64,000 bases of DNA from CAVWXT01 sp963759115. Its GTDB lineage: Bacteria; Planctomycetota; Planctomycetia; Pirellulales; Thermoguttaceae. A program made the translations under genes and the position numbers. Positions 20,748 through 31,437 of the stretch are shown here, piece after piece (within the stretch, counting starts at the first letter, position 1; each line of letters begins with the position of its first letter). The notes under the pieces are model-generated. The model was not told where the DNA came from. It saw only the letters and a list, made by a program, of their open reading frames with translations, and searched no databases. Location of the stretch: NCBI GenBank assembly GCA_963759115.1, contig CAVWXT010000006.1:1-64000 (forward strand), given 5' to 3'.

Positions 20748-21158
20748 TGGGCTACCGCCTGTCGGAGCACCCGCAAAGCTCTGGTCGACCGCCTCTGTAA
20801 CTTATGACGAATTCACGCGGCCTGAATCACCGAGAAAATTGGCAAATCGGCGTGAAGGGTCGACAATCGCTGAGAATTGGCCGGAATCCCTGGATGGCAG
20901 TATACGCCCCGCCGGGGCTTCCCGAATATCCCTGCGACCGCGGCTTATCTATCCCTGCGACCGCGGCTTATCGCTCGACCATCACAAACCATTGAGAACA
21001 AACCACTTCCGCTGTGCGCCGGTGACGCGACGGCCGTGCTACAGGTGGCGTGCAAGAGAGTCTTTCGATAAGATGGGGGCCAAAACTCAATCGCCCCTAC
21101 GATGTCCCGCGGCCATCGTCGGCCGCGTGCTTGTGTCCAACCACCGGGAGCCGTTTTC
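20748..21158. other. Intergenic region with a 23-bp tandem repeat
   Basis: No gene is supported. Positions 20927-20949 and 20950-20972 are two exact copies of TATCCCTGCGACCGCGGCTTATC (given as 20 + 3 bases: TATCCCTGCGACCGCGGCTT then ATC). The sequence lies between divergently arranged genes and may include their promoters. Confidence 0.5.
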
Positions 21159-21957
21159 ATGCCACCCTCCACCGCCGATCTCCAGCCGCGACTTGCCCTG
21201 GCCATCGAGGCTGCCCGCGAGGCCGGCCGCATCACGCTGGAATTCTTCCGCCGCGACGACCTCGACGTGGAACTGAAGTGCGACGACACGCCGGTGACCG
21301 CCGCCGATCGCCGGGCCGAAGAACACCTCCGCCAACGCATCGCCGCGGCCTTTCCCGCCGACGGCATCTTCGGCGAGGAACTTGCCGAGCGGCCGGGCAC
21401 CAGCGGCTTCCGCTGGATCCTCGACCCCATCGACGGCACCAAGTCGTTCATCCACGGCGTGCCGCTCTACTCGACGCTGGTGGGCGTGGAGTGCGAAGGG
21501 CAAAGCGTGTTGGGCGTGATCCGCATTCCCGCCTTGGACGAGTGCGTCTACGCCGCCCGCGGGCTGGGCGCGTGGTATCTGCACGCCGATCAGCCGCCGC
21601 GCCGCGCCACGTTTCGACGCAACCGAAGCTCGCGAAGGCCCTGTTTGTCAACAGCGAGGTGATCAATTTCGACAAGACCGGCCGCCGCGTGGCCTACGAC
21701 CGGCTCCAGGCCGCTGCCCGGCTCACCCGCACGTGGGGCGACGGCTATGGCTATCTGATGGTGGCCACGGGCCGGGCCGACGTGATGGTCGATCCGATCA
21801 TGGCCCTATGGGACGCCGCCGCTTTGCCGCCCGTGCTGGAAGAGGCTGGCGGCACCTTCACCGATTGGCACGGCAACCGCACGATCCACGGCGGCGAGGG
21901 CATCGCCACCAACGGCCTGCTGTTGGAGGAAGTGCTCGCGCTGCATACGACCCGTAA
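21159..21957 (+). CDS. Inositol monophosphatase family phosphatase, histidinol-phosphatase (HisN) type, frameshifted
   Basis: The ATG at 21159 gives MPPSTADLQPRLALAIEAAREAG. Magnesium-binding motifs of the family are present: GEE (IFGEELAER), WILDPIDGTKSF, and later DPIMALWDAAALPPVLEEAGG, whose WD aspartate is the third metal ligand. The subgroup pattern (DGTKSFIHGVPLY; MVDPIMALWD) is that of HisN-like enzymes that dephosphorylate histidinol phosphate. A break near 21607 shifts the frame; after it the open frame runs past the expected end into the next gene, so a further indel probably hides the stop at 21955-21957. No other histidine genes are nearby. Confidence 0.8.
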
Positions 21958-22058
21958 AAGAATCTTGAGGAACCGCCTGGGGAGTGGCTATAATTGCCGC
22001 CAGTGGTCGGATTGCGTGCCGGATCTACAAGGTTCAAAACTTGAATCGAGGAACCCTT

Positions 22059-22280
22059 ATGGCAACAACAACGCCTATTCCCTGTGTTTCACGCATCGGC
22101 GAGGTGGCCGGTACGGTGTGGCAGGTCCTCTCGGAGAACGGCCCGTTGAGCACGGCCAAGTTGGTCAAGAAGGCCGGCGAGCCGCGTGACCTGGTGCTGT
22201 TGGCCCTGGGCTGGCTCGCCCGCGAAGACAAAATCAACATCGACAACGAAGGCCGCCAGCGAATGGTGTCGCTGCGGTAA
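22059..22280 (+). CDS. Winged-helix protein, DUF2582 type
   Basis: 73 residues (MATTTPIPCVSRIGEVAG...). The fold signature is GTVWQVLSENGPLSTAKLVKKAGEPRDLVLLALGWLAREDKI, a compact winged helix seen in the DUF2582 family of small putative transcription regulators. GAGGAACC lies upstream of the ATG. Function is not established; a DNA-binding role is inferred from the fold. Confidence 0.8.
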   Translation: MATTTPIPCVSRIGEVAGTVWQVLSENGPLSTAKLVKKAGEPRDLVLLALGWLAREDKINIDNEGRQRMVSLR

Positions 22281-22366
22281 GGCGTCGCCGCAGGGCAGGT
22301 CGATCGCATTTGCGGGACGGATTTCCTGACCGTCCTGCGCGGTACGACTAACCATCCTCACTCGAT

Positions 22367-23341
22367 TCATCGACGCGAACGTTTCGACGCCGCCTTCGCG
22401 GCTTTGGGCTCCTTGACGACTTTGCCGGCAATCGAAGCCGAGCCATTGGTCTTCTTCTCTCTGGCCTTGCGTCGCGTCTTGGCGGTCTTCGAGGTTGTGC
22501 GCCGCTTGGCCCGCGGCGTGGGACCAGCCGCATTGCCGGCGAGAGGCGTCTGCGAGGAAGTCTCCGCGGCGCCAGACTCTAGTTCGATGCCGAAGATTTC
22601 GCCGATTTGAGTCTCTGCCAGCCGTTTGGACTTCCCCCGCGAGGTGGCTGCCGTCACGGCCTGCTCAGCGTCCGCCTCGATCAATTCTTCGTGGTTCACG
22701 CCGCGCAGAGCGAAGAGCAGCTCCGGCTTGTTGTCCAGCCGCGCCCCTACGCCGTACAGCACGGCGGCAACATGCTTGCACATGCGGGCCCAATCGGGAC
22801 AACTACAAGTGAACGACATCTCGCCGGGCAAGGGGAAGAGCCCGTCCTCGCGGTGAGTTACGACCTCCATGACGTGGTCCGACAGCCGCCCCTGGAGCAG
22901 TTCCAAGAGCGAGCCGATCTGGCCGCTGCACCGCTGCTTCACGGTGTCCCATTTTCGTCCCGGCAAGGTCTTGATGGTGACCTTGACGTCGTAGAGTTCG
23001 GAGCCGGAGACCTTGGCCTCAATGCGGCCCTTGGCCACCGCTAAATGGCAGACCGAGCCGTTGCGGACATAGGTGCGGCCGCGCGGCAAGCGGTTCTCGA
23101 AGTCGCTGAACGACTCCAGGTGTTCGCACCACGCCTCTCCCCAAAAGCTCTTGGCGATCTTGCGGCCGTCGATCGTGACGGGCTGGACGTCGACGCCCTT
23201 TTTGCGCAGCGATGCCATCTTCTTCGTCGCCCGCTGGCGCCGCACGGCCACCGAAACGTAGGGCCTCCAACCATAGTCGTACCATCCCACGATAATCCTC
23301 CTGTGGTTCTTCCGAATGGGGAACAGATCGGTTTTGGACAA
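22367..23341 (-). CDS. SWIM zinc-finger protein
   Basis: 324 residues. FWGEAWCEHLESF (about 65) is the conserved N-terminal block of this family, and FTCSCPDWARMCKHVAAVLYGVG (about 177-199) is the CxCxnCxH SWIM zinc motif. The C-terminus is a long basic lysine/arginine/alanine tail (about 270-324), probably nucleic-acid binding. The gene starts four bases after the SNF2 helicase stop, so the two are co-transcribed. SWIM-SNF2 pairs are widespread in bacteria and their role is not settled; the SWIM partner is thought to help DNA or protein binding. Confidence 0.88.
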   Translation of the reverse strand: MSKTDLFPIRKNHRRIIVGWYDYGWRPYVSVAVRRQRATKKMASLRKKGVDVQPVTIDGRKIAKSFWGEAWCEHLESFSDFENRLPRGRTYVRNGSVCHLAVAKGRIEAKVSGSELYDVKVTIKTLPGRKWDTVKQRCSGQIGSLLELLQGRLSDHVMEVVTHREDGLFPLPGEMSFTCSCPDWARMCKHVAAVLYGVGARLDNKPELLFALRGVNHEELIEADAEQAVTAATSRGKSKRLAETQIGEIFGIELESGAAETSSQTPLAGNAAGPTPRAKRRTTSKTAKTRRKAREKKTNGSASIAGKVVKEPKAAKAASKRSRR

Positions 23342-23344
23342 CTC

Positions 23345-26067
23345 CTATGCGCACGCCCGCGCTACATCGAGCGACACGAAGCGGACTAATTCGGCATCGG
23401 ACATTTCCGTCAGCAGCTTCTCCGCACCGCCTTCGATCAGGTCCGCGGCCAACTGGCGTTTCTCGTCGATCAGGGCGTCGATGCGCTCCTCGATCGTGCC
23501 TTGGCAGACGAACTTGTGTACCAGGACGTTGCGTTTCTGTCCGATACGGAAGGCCCGATCGCTGGCCTGATTCTCGACGGCCGGGTTCCACCAGCGGTCG
23601 AAATGAATCACGTGCGAGGCGGCCGTCAGGTTCAGGCCCGTGCCGCCGGCCTTCAACGACAGGACGAAGAACGGCGGGCCGTCGTCTCGCTGGAACTGAT
23701 CGATGACCGCCTGGCGTCGTCGCACGGCCGTCTCGCCGTGCAGCACCAGGCCGGGACGGCCAAACACTCGCCCCAGGAAGCCGGCCAGCGGTTCGGTCAT
23801 CTCGCGGAACTGGGTAAAGACCAGCGCCCGCTCTTGGCGAGAGGCGATTTCCTCGCAGATCTCGGCCAGCCGGGCGAACTTGCCGCTGTCTTCGGGCAGG
23901 TAACGGCCGTCGCCCAGCAACTGACTGGGGTGGTTGCAGAGCTGCTTCAACCGCATCAGGTAGGCCAGCACCACGCCGCGGCGCTTCATGCCGTCCGCGT
24001 TCTTGAGCGTTTCCGCCAGTTCCGCGACCATTCTCGCATACATGGCCGCTTGGCGCTTGCTCAACCCGCAGAAGGCACGGACCTCAACCTTCTCCGGCAA
24101 GTCGTCGATGATGCGGCGATCGGTCTTGAGCCTGCGCAGGATGTACGGCTGCACCAGGCTCCGCAGCGGCGCGTAGCGGTTCTCCTCCCGCTGGCCCAGC
24201 CGCTTGATGAACTCCTTGAACTTGCCCTGCGACCCCAGCAGACCCGGGCACAGGAAATCAAACAGCGACCAAAGATCGGACAGGCGGTTTTCCACGGGCG
24301 TTCCCGTCAGGGCGATCCGGGCGCCGGCCTGCAATCGCTTGACGGCCTTCGTCTGCCGGGCGCCGGATTCTTGATCGCCTGCGCCTCGTCGAGCATCGCC
24401 AACTGCCAGTGCATGTCGAGAAGCCATGCCTGGCGCAGCAACATCCCGTAAGTCGTGATAACCAGGTCGGCCCCCTGCAAAGCTCGCTCCGGATCGGTCG
24501 CCATCCGATCAAGCTCTTCCTTGGAGGTTTCGGCCGGATGGACGAACACCGCCCGCAAGGTCGGCGTGAAGCGGGCCATCTCCGCCTTCCAATTGGCCAG
24601 AAGAGACGCCGGCAGCACCAAGACCGAAGGCTTCGGCGCACCGCCCTGTTCTTTCAACGCCAGCAAGAGCGCCAGGACCTGCACGGTCTTGCCCAGCCCC
24701 ATGTCGTCTGCCAGGCACGCTCCCAACCCCAAGCCGGAAAGGAAGCGCAGCCAACCGACGCCCGTCTCCTGATACTTCCGCAGGGTGGCTTTCATGGCGT
24801 CGCCCGTGGCGACAGGTTTGAGGTTTTCGGGGCCGCGCATCTTGGCGAGGATCTCCCCGAGCCACTGTCCCGCGTGGACGAACGACCATTGACGCTCTTC
24901 GGCCTCGGCTTCCTGGCCGTCGGTCAGATCGGCCGGCACCCCCGCCAGCAGCCGCATTCCCTCGATGAACGACACGCCGCCTTCCGCCTCACGCTGAACC
25001 TGTTTCCAGTGGTCGAGCGCCTGTTGCAGCTTCTGGCGGTCGATTTCGACCCATTGGCCGCGCAGCAGCACCAACCCGTCGTCCGCCGCCATCAATTGCC
25101 GCCACTCGGCCTCGGTGAGTTGTTGATCGCCCAGGGCAAGCTGCACGTTGAAGTCGAGCATCGAGCCGGCGTCGAACTTCTGCTGCTTCCTGTCGCCGAT
25201 GGTCACGCCGACGCGCGGCCGGGGACGTTTCTTCCACCAGTCGGGCAGCCGCACCAGAACGCCGCTCGCCTCGAATGCCGGGACGTCCTTCAGGAATCGG
25301 TAGGCCTCGCGGGGCGTCCATGCCAGCGGCTGGTAGAGGTCGCCCGTGTCGAGCATGTCCTTGACCAACGCGCTCTGTTGGGACGCCAGGTGGACCGGCG
25401 AGAGCAAGTGGATGAGAGCCTTCTTGTTCTTCGCGCCGGCCAGTTCGCGGAGCGCACCGCTGAGCGGCTGGTACTGTATCCGGGCGCCGGACGCCATGCC
25501 GGGCGCGTAGGTTGCCAGGAAAGCAAACGGATGGTCCTCGTCCCGCCGATTCTCTGCCAGGTGGAAACAGACTCGCCCCACCTGGTGCCACAGCGGCGCG
25601 CGCCGCTTCAAGAAACTCGACAGCCCCTCACCGTCGGCGATCACTTCGCCGCGCACCCAGGAGTCGAACGCCTCCCAGACGCCAGTTAGAGCCGACTGGC
25701 TGAGATACTCGGCACCCCGCATTGGTGGAACGCCGAGCAGCAAGGCCGCAAGTTCAGCGGCCTCGGGCGGTTCGACGGACTCCAAGCTGACGCCGGCCGT
25801 CTCGGGCGCGTGACATAGCGCGGTCAGGTAGCGGCAAGCGAAGTCCCGCCAATAGGCGAACGACGGCGGCAAGGCGGCATCGAACCGCTCAGTCGCCAGC
25901 AGGAACAGCCCGCTCCCCTCGCCCGCCGCAAAGGCCTTGACTACCTTCTTGATCGGGCCATCGACTGCCGCTTCCGACACCAGGCCGTCCGGAACAGCCT
26001 CGTCCCCGGATGCTAGCTCGACGGCCTTCACATGGCCGGCAGGGGTGAAGGCGAGATCGACCGCCAT
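23345..26067 (-). CDS. SNF2-family DNA translocase/helicase with SNF2-associated N-terminal domain, frameshifted
   Basis: About 900 residues from the ATG at 26067 (MAVDLAFTPAGHVKAV); upstream in-frame starts to 26142 exist. The first 450 residues form the bacterial SNF2-associated domain (SMLDFNVQLALGDQQLTEAEWRQL). Helicase motifs: ADDMGLGKTVQVLALLLAL (I), VLVLPASLLANWK (Ia), MLDEAQAIKNP (II), ALTGTPVENRL (III), QASDRAFRIGQKRNVLVHKFV (VI, given in part). One break near 24350-24400 separates motifs II and III. It probably remodels DNA-protein complexes with its SWIM partner. Confidence 0.9.
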
Positions 26068-26128
26068 CCCGATACTCCGTTGAGGGCAGTGCGCTGCAAC
26101 ACCCCTTGACCGTGCCTCTTGGGCTCTT

Positions 26129-26153
26129 GCACGGGCAGACAAGCTGCCCGTGC
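26129..26153. repeat. Short inverted repeat GCACGGGCA...TGCCCGTGC
   Basis: Nine-base perfect arms with a seven-base loop (GACAAGC), followed by CACCC. The stem resembles the CACGGGC-TCT-GCCCGTG hairpin in the direct repeats around the RAYT gene (43606-43794), so it may be a dispersed relative. Confidence 0.55.
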
Positions 26154-26261
26154 CACCCGAGAATTTTGGTGTGTCCGACTACTAGAGTTGCGACCGCAAG
26201 TCGATGCGTCGCCGTTGCTTACTGCCTGCCCTCCTTGGACTTACGACGATTTGAGGTGAAG

Positions 26262-26335
26262 CGTCCCCGCCGCGATTCGAACGCGGAACCTTCGGCTCCG
26301 GAGGCCGACGCTCTATCCAATTGAGCTACGGGGAC
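26262..26335 (-). tRNA. tRNA-Arg (anticodon CCG)
   Basis: All arms fold: acceptor GTCCCCG/CGGGGAC with discriminator G, D arm GCTC...GAGC, anticodon stem TCGGC/GCCGA with loop CTCCGGA (CCG, reading CGG arginine codons), T arm CCGCG-TTCGAAT-CGCGG. It is 74 nt with no encoded CCA. Twenty bases of its 5' end recur at 31602-31621. Confidence 0.95.
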
Positions 26336-26719
26336 GTGAATGTAACTACTTTCGCAATAAGACGTTAGTTCCGGCATAAAACGTCGCTGGCAGAAAACCA
26401 TGGGAGAAATTCGCTGCCATTTTGCTCAGTCCGACCACCAGCACGTAGTCAAGACACCGAAATTATAGCGGATTTTTCGGGCGGCGAATAGTAGTCCCTA
26501 TATCTCTCACAAAGAGTGCCTCATTCCGAGAAGCGCCCGGTGACAGCTATGAATAGAATAGAACAGACAAGACCGGTGGCGAATTCGCGTGGTCGTCTGG
26601 GCTTCCCGCTGAACATTCCCGAAATACGGTGGTATTCCGGCCCGTCTCGGAAAACGGATGAGATTACGGGACGAGGATGAGGACTACTCAGTGCCCGTTC
26701 GATTGAGACTTGGGCTGCC
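26336..26719. other. AT-richer gap next to the tRNA gene
   Basis: No gene is supported. By eye the DNA is less GC-rich than its surroundings. CTGGCAGAAAACCA near 26384 resembles the doubled CTTGGCAGAAAA at 31472-31495 at the other edge of the tRNA-bounded segment. Confidence 0.4.
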
Positions 26720-28369
26720 TCATGGCTTCAAATCCCATTCCTTTAGTTTCTTCGCCGCCGTGCCGAATTGGCCGAGCTGATAAACCGCCGCGCCCGCAGG
26801 CGAGAAGGTGAACGACTCAAACGGTTCGGCCAGCATTGGGTCGAGGTACTCCCGGAGGCCAACGCCGGTGGTGACGTGTGGATTGAAATGTTCGCCGGAA
26901 GCCTTCGGCACAAACGTCGAAACATATCCGATCAGCAACGGGTCAATAATCGGATCATCTGGAGTCGTGACGAATGCGGTCGAGTCTCCGGTTTCCACCG
27001 TGAACGGAGTCACGGCGGCAATCAGGTCCGCTTGCAGTTTAAGCAATTCCGGCGTCGGCTTCGCAACAATGCCCGCCAAGCCAGTGTCCTTGCTCGGGAT
27101 GTAATAGTATTTGAAAGCTTCCAGCTTCATGGCGGTCACGTTGGCTTGGGCGAGAACCTTGCCAGCGGCAGCATAGACCTGGTTGAGATCCGCCGTGCGG
27201 ATGAAACGCTGGATCATCGTGATGTGCGGACGGTGCGCTGCATCCAGGGCGAAACCTTTCGGGAAGACCTTGAGCAGGCGGGCGTTGTTGGCGGCGGAAT
27301 GTTGGAGCATCGTGGCGTCCGGCTCCAGCAGGATGTCAATGGCGGTAACCGGGGGTTCGGCCAGGAAGACCTGTTTCCAATCGTTCTTCATGCTGACTAC
27401 GGTCCAGCCCTCTTTCTGCGCTTGGTCGTAAACGGCCTGCGTGAACGCACCCAGCTTGACGTCCGGCAAGCCTTTGGCCGGACCATAGGCGTACTCTCGC
27501 GCCGCATCATCGTGCAGAACCAGAAGCTCGAATCGCGCACCGCTGCCGCCCTGCGTGTATTCCAGCATCTCTTTATCGCCACGGGAGTTGCCGAAGGCGG
27601 CGATGGGTCGGCGGCCAATGTGCTGGTTGATGCCGATGGGCTTGTCGGCTTTGTCGTCATTGAAGTTCAACTCCGGCAGACGGACGACCACTGGCTTGCC
27701 GTCGCGCATTTCAAACTTCGTCTTGACGCTGCTGCCGACGACCTGTTCCGGCGGAATGCCGTAAAGCTTCTCCGTCCACGGGCGCATGAACTCGATGCCA
27801 CCACCGGAGATGATGAAGTTTTTGAAACCGTTCGCACGCAGGTAGGCGAGCAGTTCGAGCATCGGCTGATAAGCCATTTCGGTGAAGAGCTTGCCGGTCT
27901 TCGGATGTTTCGCGGTGGCGATCCAGTCCTTGACGATCTGCTCAAATTCCACCGTGGTCATGCCCGTGTGCGTAGCCATGATGAGTTCCAGGATCGCATG
28001 GTCGCCTCCTGCGAGCGCGGTATTCAAATCACCCTTCAACAGTGGGGTAAACGGTTCCTTGTCCTTCCACTCGGGATGCTGTGGCGCAAGCGCCTTAACG
28101 CGGTCGATCGCGAAGTATAATTGAACGGGCACCGGCTGTTCGCACCAGAGTGTGCCGTCGTTGTCGAAGGTGGCGATGCGTTCCGGCATTGGCACAAAAT
28201 CGGGCGAGCCGGGCTTTGTCACCCTCTCGACGAAGGCGATGATGGATTGCTTGGCCTTGCCTTCGTTCCACGAGGGGAGCGGGTCCGCGGCGCGAGTGAT
28301 GGTTGAGGTGAAAGCCAGCGCGCAAACGAGTGCAGATGTGATGAGGGCTTGTCCGCTGGTGGTTTTCAT
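26720..28369 (-). CDS. Secreted HAD-family phosphatase fused to a 2H phosphoesterase-like domain
   Basis: 549 residues. The signal peptide is MKTTSGQALITSALVCALAF. Residues about 30-310 form a HAD phosphatase: FDNDGTLW (nucleophile DxD), IISGGG with the motif II threonine/serine region, and AFGNSRGDKEML, a motif IV DxxxD-like acidic site. Residues about 330-549 carry two histidine-x-threonine motifs, PHITMIQRF and NPHVTTGV, the hallmark of 2H phosphoesterases (LigT/2'-5' ligase fold). I do not know this fusion as a described enzyme. It sits 100 bp downstream of the sulfatase gene on the same strand, so the pair may work together on exported phosphorylated or sulfated substrates. Confidence 0.8.
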   Translation of the reverse strand: MKTTSGQALITSALVCALAFTSTITRAADPLPSWNEGKAKQSIIAFVERVTKPGSPDFVPMPERIATFDNDGTLWCEQPVPVQLYFAIDRVKALAPQHPEWKDKEPFTPLLKGDLNTALAGGDHAILELIMATHTGMTTVEFEQIVKDWIATAKHPKTGKLFTEMAYQPMLELLAYLRANGFKNFIISGGGIEFMRPWTEKLYGIPPEQVVGSSVKTKFEMRDGKPVVVRLPELNFNDDKADKPIGINQHIGRRPIAAFGNSRGDKEMLEYTQGGSGARFELLVLHDDAAREYAYGPAKGLPDVKLGAFTQAVYDQAQKEGWTVVSMKNDWKQVFLAEPPVTAIDILLEPDATMLQHSAANNARLLKVFPKGFALDAAHRPHITMIQRFIRTADLNQVYAAAGKVLAQANVTAMKLEAFKYYYIPSKDTGLAGIVAKPTPELLKLQADLIAAVTPFTVETGDSTAFVTTPDDPIIDPLLIGYVSTFVPKASGEHFNPHVTTGVGLREYLDPMLAEPFESFTFSPAGAAVYQLGQFGTAAKKLKEWDLKP

Positions 28370-28469
28370 ATTTGTGGGCTGCGTATGGCTGGGTGATTGA
28401 AGGTGGCCGCACCCGCCTGGCGACAGGTGCGGCCCCGTGGTTGAATCGAGCGTTTCCGCCAAATCGGCG

Positions 28470-30025
28470 TTACTTGCTAACCGCGCCATCCCTCAGCTTG
28501 TCCATGACCTGGTCAATGCTGAAGCTGGCCGATTTTTGGCTCGGCGGAAATTCCTTAAACGACTCAAGGAACTTGCCGACAACTGCCTGCGCCGGGACGA
28601 ATACAAACGCATGGTCGAGCAGCCAATCATAATAGCTGTTCGAGGTGATATCCGCCGCTCGTAGGGGTCGGTGCGCAGGTTGAATATCTTCGGCACACGC
28701 AGGGGAGTAAACGGTTCACTCCAAATCTTCATCGTGCCCGTGGCCCGCTGTTCGGCAAAAACGATCTTCCAGTTGTCGTATCGCAGCGCGACCAAGTCGC
28801 CGTCGTCGTTGAAGTAGAAGAACTCGTTGCGCGGACTGTGTTTCTCCTGGCCGGTGAGGTAAGGCAGGAGGTTGTAGCCATCGAGATGCACTTTGAAGGT
28901 CTTGTCGCCGACTTTCATACCCTTCAGCAGTTGCTCCTTAACATCGGGAATACCCGCTGCCGCGAGGAGCGTGGGCAGGAAGTCAAGGTGCGACACAATG
29001 TCGTTGGCGACCATACCGGCCTTGATGTGACCCGGCCAGCGTACCATTGCTGGCACGCGGTAAGCGCCTTCCCAGTTGGAGTTCTTCTCACTGCGGAAGG
29101 GCGTCATGGCCGCGTCCGGCCAGGAGTTCATGTGCGGGCCGTTGTCGGTGGAATACATCACAATCGTGTCGTCGGTCATGCCCAGTTCATCGAGCTTGGC
29201 CAGCACGGTGCCTACGTTCTTGTCGTGGTCAATCATCGCATCGTGGTATTCGCTCTGCCAGCGGCCGGACTGCTCCAGGCTCTCGGGCTTTACATGCGTG
29301 CGGAAGTGCATGTGCGTGAAGTTCACCCACACGAACACCGGCTTGCCAGCCTTATGCTGCGCTTCAATGAACGCGGCGGACCGAGCGGCGATGTCGTCGT
29401 CAATGATTTCCATACGCTTCTTGGACAGCGGGCCGGTGTCCTCGATCTTCTGCGTGCCATCCGGCAACGCGAAACTATGAATGACCCCGCGCGGGCCGAA
29501 TTTCTTGAGGAAGGCCGGGTCCTTCGGGTAATCCCGCTGCTCTGGCTCTTCCGAGGCGTTCAAGTGGTAGAGCGGGCCGTAGAACTCATCGAAGCCGTGG
29601 TTTGTCGGCAGGTGCTTGTCTAAGTCACCCAAGTGGTTCTTGCCGAACTGGCCGGTGGAATAACCCTGGGACTTCAGCAACTGGGCGATTGTCACGTCGC
29701 GGGCCTGGATGCCGAGCGCCGCGCCGGGCATGCCCACCTTCGTGTTGCCGGTGCGCAATCCGCATTGGCCAGTGATGAACGAGGAACGCCCCGCGGTGCA
29801 ACTCTGCTCGGCGTAGAAGTCAGTGAAGATCACGCCTTCCTTGGCAACGCGGTCAATGTTGGGCGTTCTGAAGCCCATCAATCCCATCGAGTAGGCGCTG
29901 ACATCGGTCTGGCCGATGTCGTCTCCCCAGATGATGACGATGTTTGGTTTCTTGTCTGCGGCCTGCGCCGACGCGAGGGTGCCCAATGCCAGCCCGAAAG
30001 CCAGCGCAAGGTGTTTGAGCTTCAT
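28470..30025 (-). CDS. Secreted arylsulfatase-family sulfatase, one C-terminal frameshift
   Basis: The ATG at 30025 gives signal peptide MKLKHLALAFGLALGTLASA. Metal and active-site motifs: PNIVIIWGDDIG (two aspartates), SCTAGRSSFITGQ (cysteine for formylglycine, CxAxR), GKNHLGD, and STDNGPH. It is about 518 residues when repaired. Near 28655 the DNA reads GAGCGGCGGATATC where GAGCGGGCGGATATC would give ERADI and rejoin the frame ending at the stop 28470-28472, so a one-base loss explains the break. Removes sulfate esters from extracellular substrates; a formylglycine-generating enzyme would be needed and is not in this window. Confidence 0.9.
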
Positions 30026-30347
30026 CTGTTGTCTCCTGAAGTTGTTGGTGCTTGGCCGCAGTCTACTTCTGTTTATGCGGGTTCTCAACGACCGGCACAA
30101 GCGGCCAGGGATCGCGCAAAACGCGGCACGGGAATAACTTAGAATTATAGCATGAAGAATGTTCCGGCAGAATCCACCCTTCCCGCAACGGCTGATTTGG
30201 GGGTGGCTAGCGCAAGCTGGATCAAATCCCAACAAATGTTCCTATTCCGGCACCCACCCAATCACTTTGCGTCTTGGCTGACTCCCCCTCCAAACGAGTC
30301 CGATTGCCATCTCAGAATTCAAGACGCCGAGAAGCAGTGCGGAATGC
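30026..30347. other. Gap between sulfatase gene and IS30 element
   Basis: It contains the sulfatase promoter region by position. No gene is supported. Confidence 0.4.
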
Positions 30348-31437
30348 CCGCTGTCAAGTCTCAATCGCAACCTTTAGGCGAGAGGCGAGAACTTCGTTGG
30401 GAGTTCGATAGCCGAGGCGTTTTCTCGGGCGGTCGTTGAGAAGTTGTTGGACTTTGGTAAAACGATGATTGGGGATGCCGACCAGATCCGTGCCTTTGGG
30501 AAAGAACTGCCGGACCAGGCCGTTGGTGTTTTCGTTCGTGCCGCGCTGCCACGCGCAGTACGGCTTCGCAAAGTAGATCTTCAAAGCGGCTTCCTCCGTC
30601 AACCGCTCGTGCTCGGCGAACTCCTTGCCGTTGTCCAGCGTCAGCGTCTTCCGCAGCTTCGGAGGCGTGGTCCGATACAACTCGGCGGCGGTCTGACGGA
30701 CCGTCGCCGCCTGCAAGGTGGGAACCTTGCCCAGCAACAAATAGCCCGACTTCCGCTCGACCAGCGTGACGGCGCCGCCGCGTCGGTTGGCGCCCACGAT
30801 GGTGTCCCCTTCCCAGTCGCCGAAGCGACGGCGGCGATCCACGACCACGGGGCGTCCCTCGATGCTCGTGCCGGTGCGAATCCGCCCGCGTTTTTCCCAG
30901 TTGGGCCGCTGTCGGCCCAGACGCCGCAGATAACGCCGCCAGTGCTTCCCGGTGGCCTCCTCGCCGCCGATCCAGGCGTAGATCGTTGGGGGCGAAATCC
31001 ACTGTCGCCGATCGCCGGGAAAGTCGCTGCGCGAGCGACCGGCGATCTGGTCGGGCGACCATCGCCGCCGCAGGCGATCCCGGACATAACGCCGCACTTC
31101 CGGCCGTTGCATCTTGGCGACCCACGGACGTTCACTCCGCCGCCGCCGAGCCTTTCCCTCGGCCGCCACCGCCCAATAGCCGTTGCGGCTGCGATTGCGT
31201 CGCAGTTCGCGGGAAATCGTGCTCTTGCTGCGGCCGAGCCGGTCGGCGATCTGCGTCTGCATTTTTCCCGCCCTGTGCTCGTGGGCTATGATTTCACGTT
31301 CTTCCAGGGTAAGATGACCTGCCATCGCGGGGACTCCTTTTTGAATGGACCTTCCTCAAAAACGCCCATTCAAACGTCCCTGCGATGTTTTTACCTATAC
31401 CAGTCTTCCATACGGTTGCGATTCAATTCTAACAGCG
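30348..31437 (-). mobile_element. IS30-family insertion sequence, apparently complete
   Basis: About 1,090 bp. The ends are imperfect inverted repeats: left CCGCTGTCAAGTCTCAATCG then CAACC, right (reverse complement) CCGCTGTTAGAATTGAATCG then CAACC, matching at about 20 of 25 positions. A single full-length transposase fills the element. I could not settle a target duplication from the flanks. Confidence 0.85.
30354..31325 (-). CDS. IS30-family transposase
   Basis: 323 residues, frame intact. The N-terminal helix-turn-helix reads LTLEEREIIAHEHRAGKMQ...ADRLGRSKSTISRELRRN, characteristic of IS30. The DDE catalytic core follows: GDWEGDTIVG (first D), TLDNGKEFAEHE (second D) and NENTNGLVRQFFPKGTD (E), with the C-terminal RPRKRLGYRTPNEV. 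Length matches the family. It probably moved into the tRNA-bounded segment recently, since both the frame and the ends are preserved. Confidence 0.95.
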   Translation of the reverse strand: MAGHLTLEEREIIAHEHRAGKMQTQIADRLGRSKSTISRELRRNRSRNGYWAVAAEGKARRRRSERPWVAKMQRPEVRRYVRDRLRRRWSPDQIAGRSRSDFPGDRRQWISPPTIYAWIGGEEATGKHWRRYLRRLGRQRPNWEKRGRIRTGTSIEGRPVVVDRRRRFGDWEGDTIVGANRRGGAVTLVERKSGYLLLGKVPTLQAATVRQTAAELYRTTPPKLRKTLTLDNGKEFAEHERLTEEAALKIYFAKPYCAWQRGTNENTNGLVRQFFPKGTDLVGIPNHRFTKVQQLLNDRPRKRLGYRTPNEVLASRLKVAIET

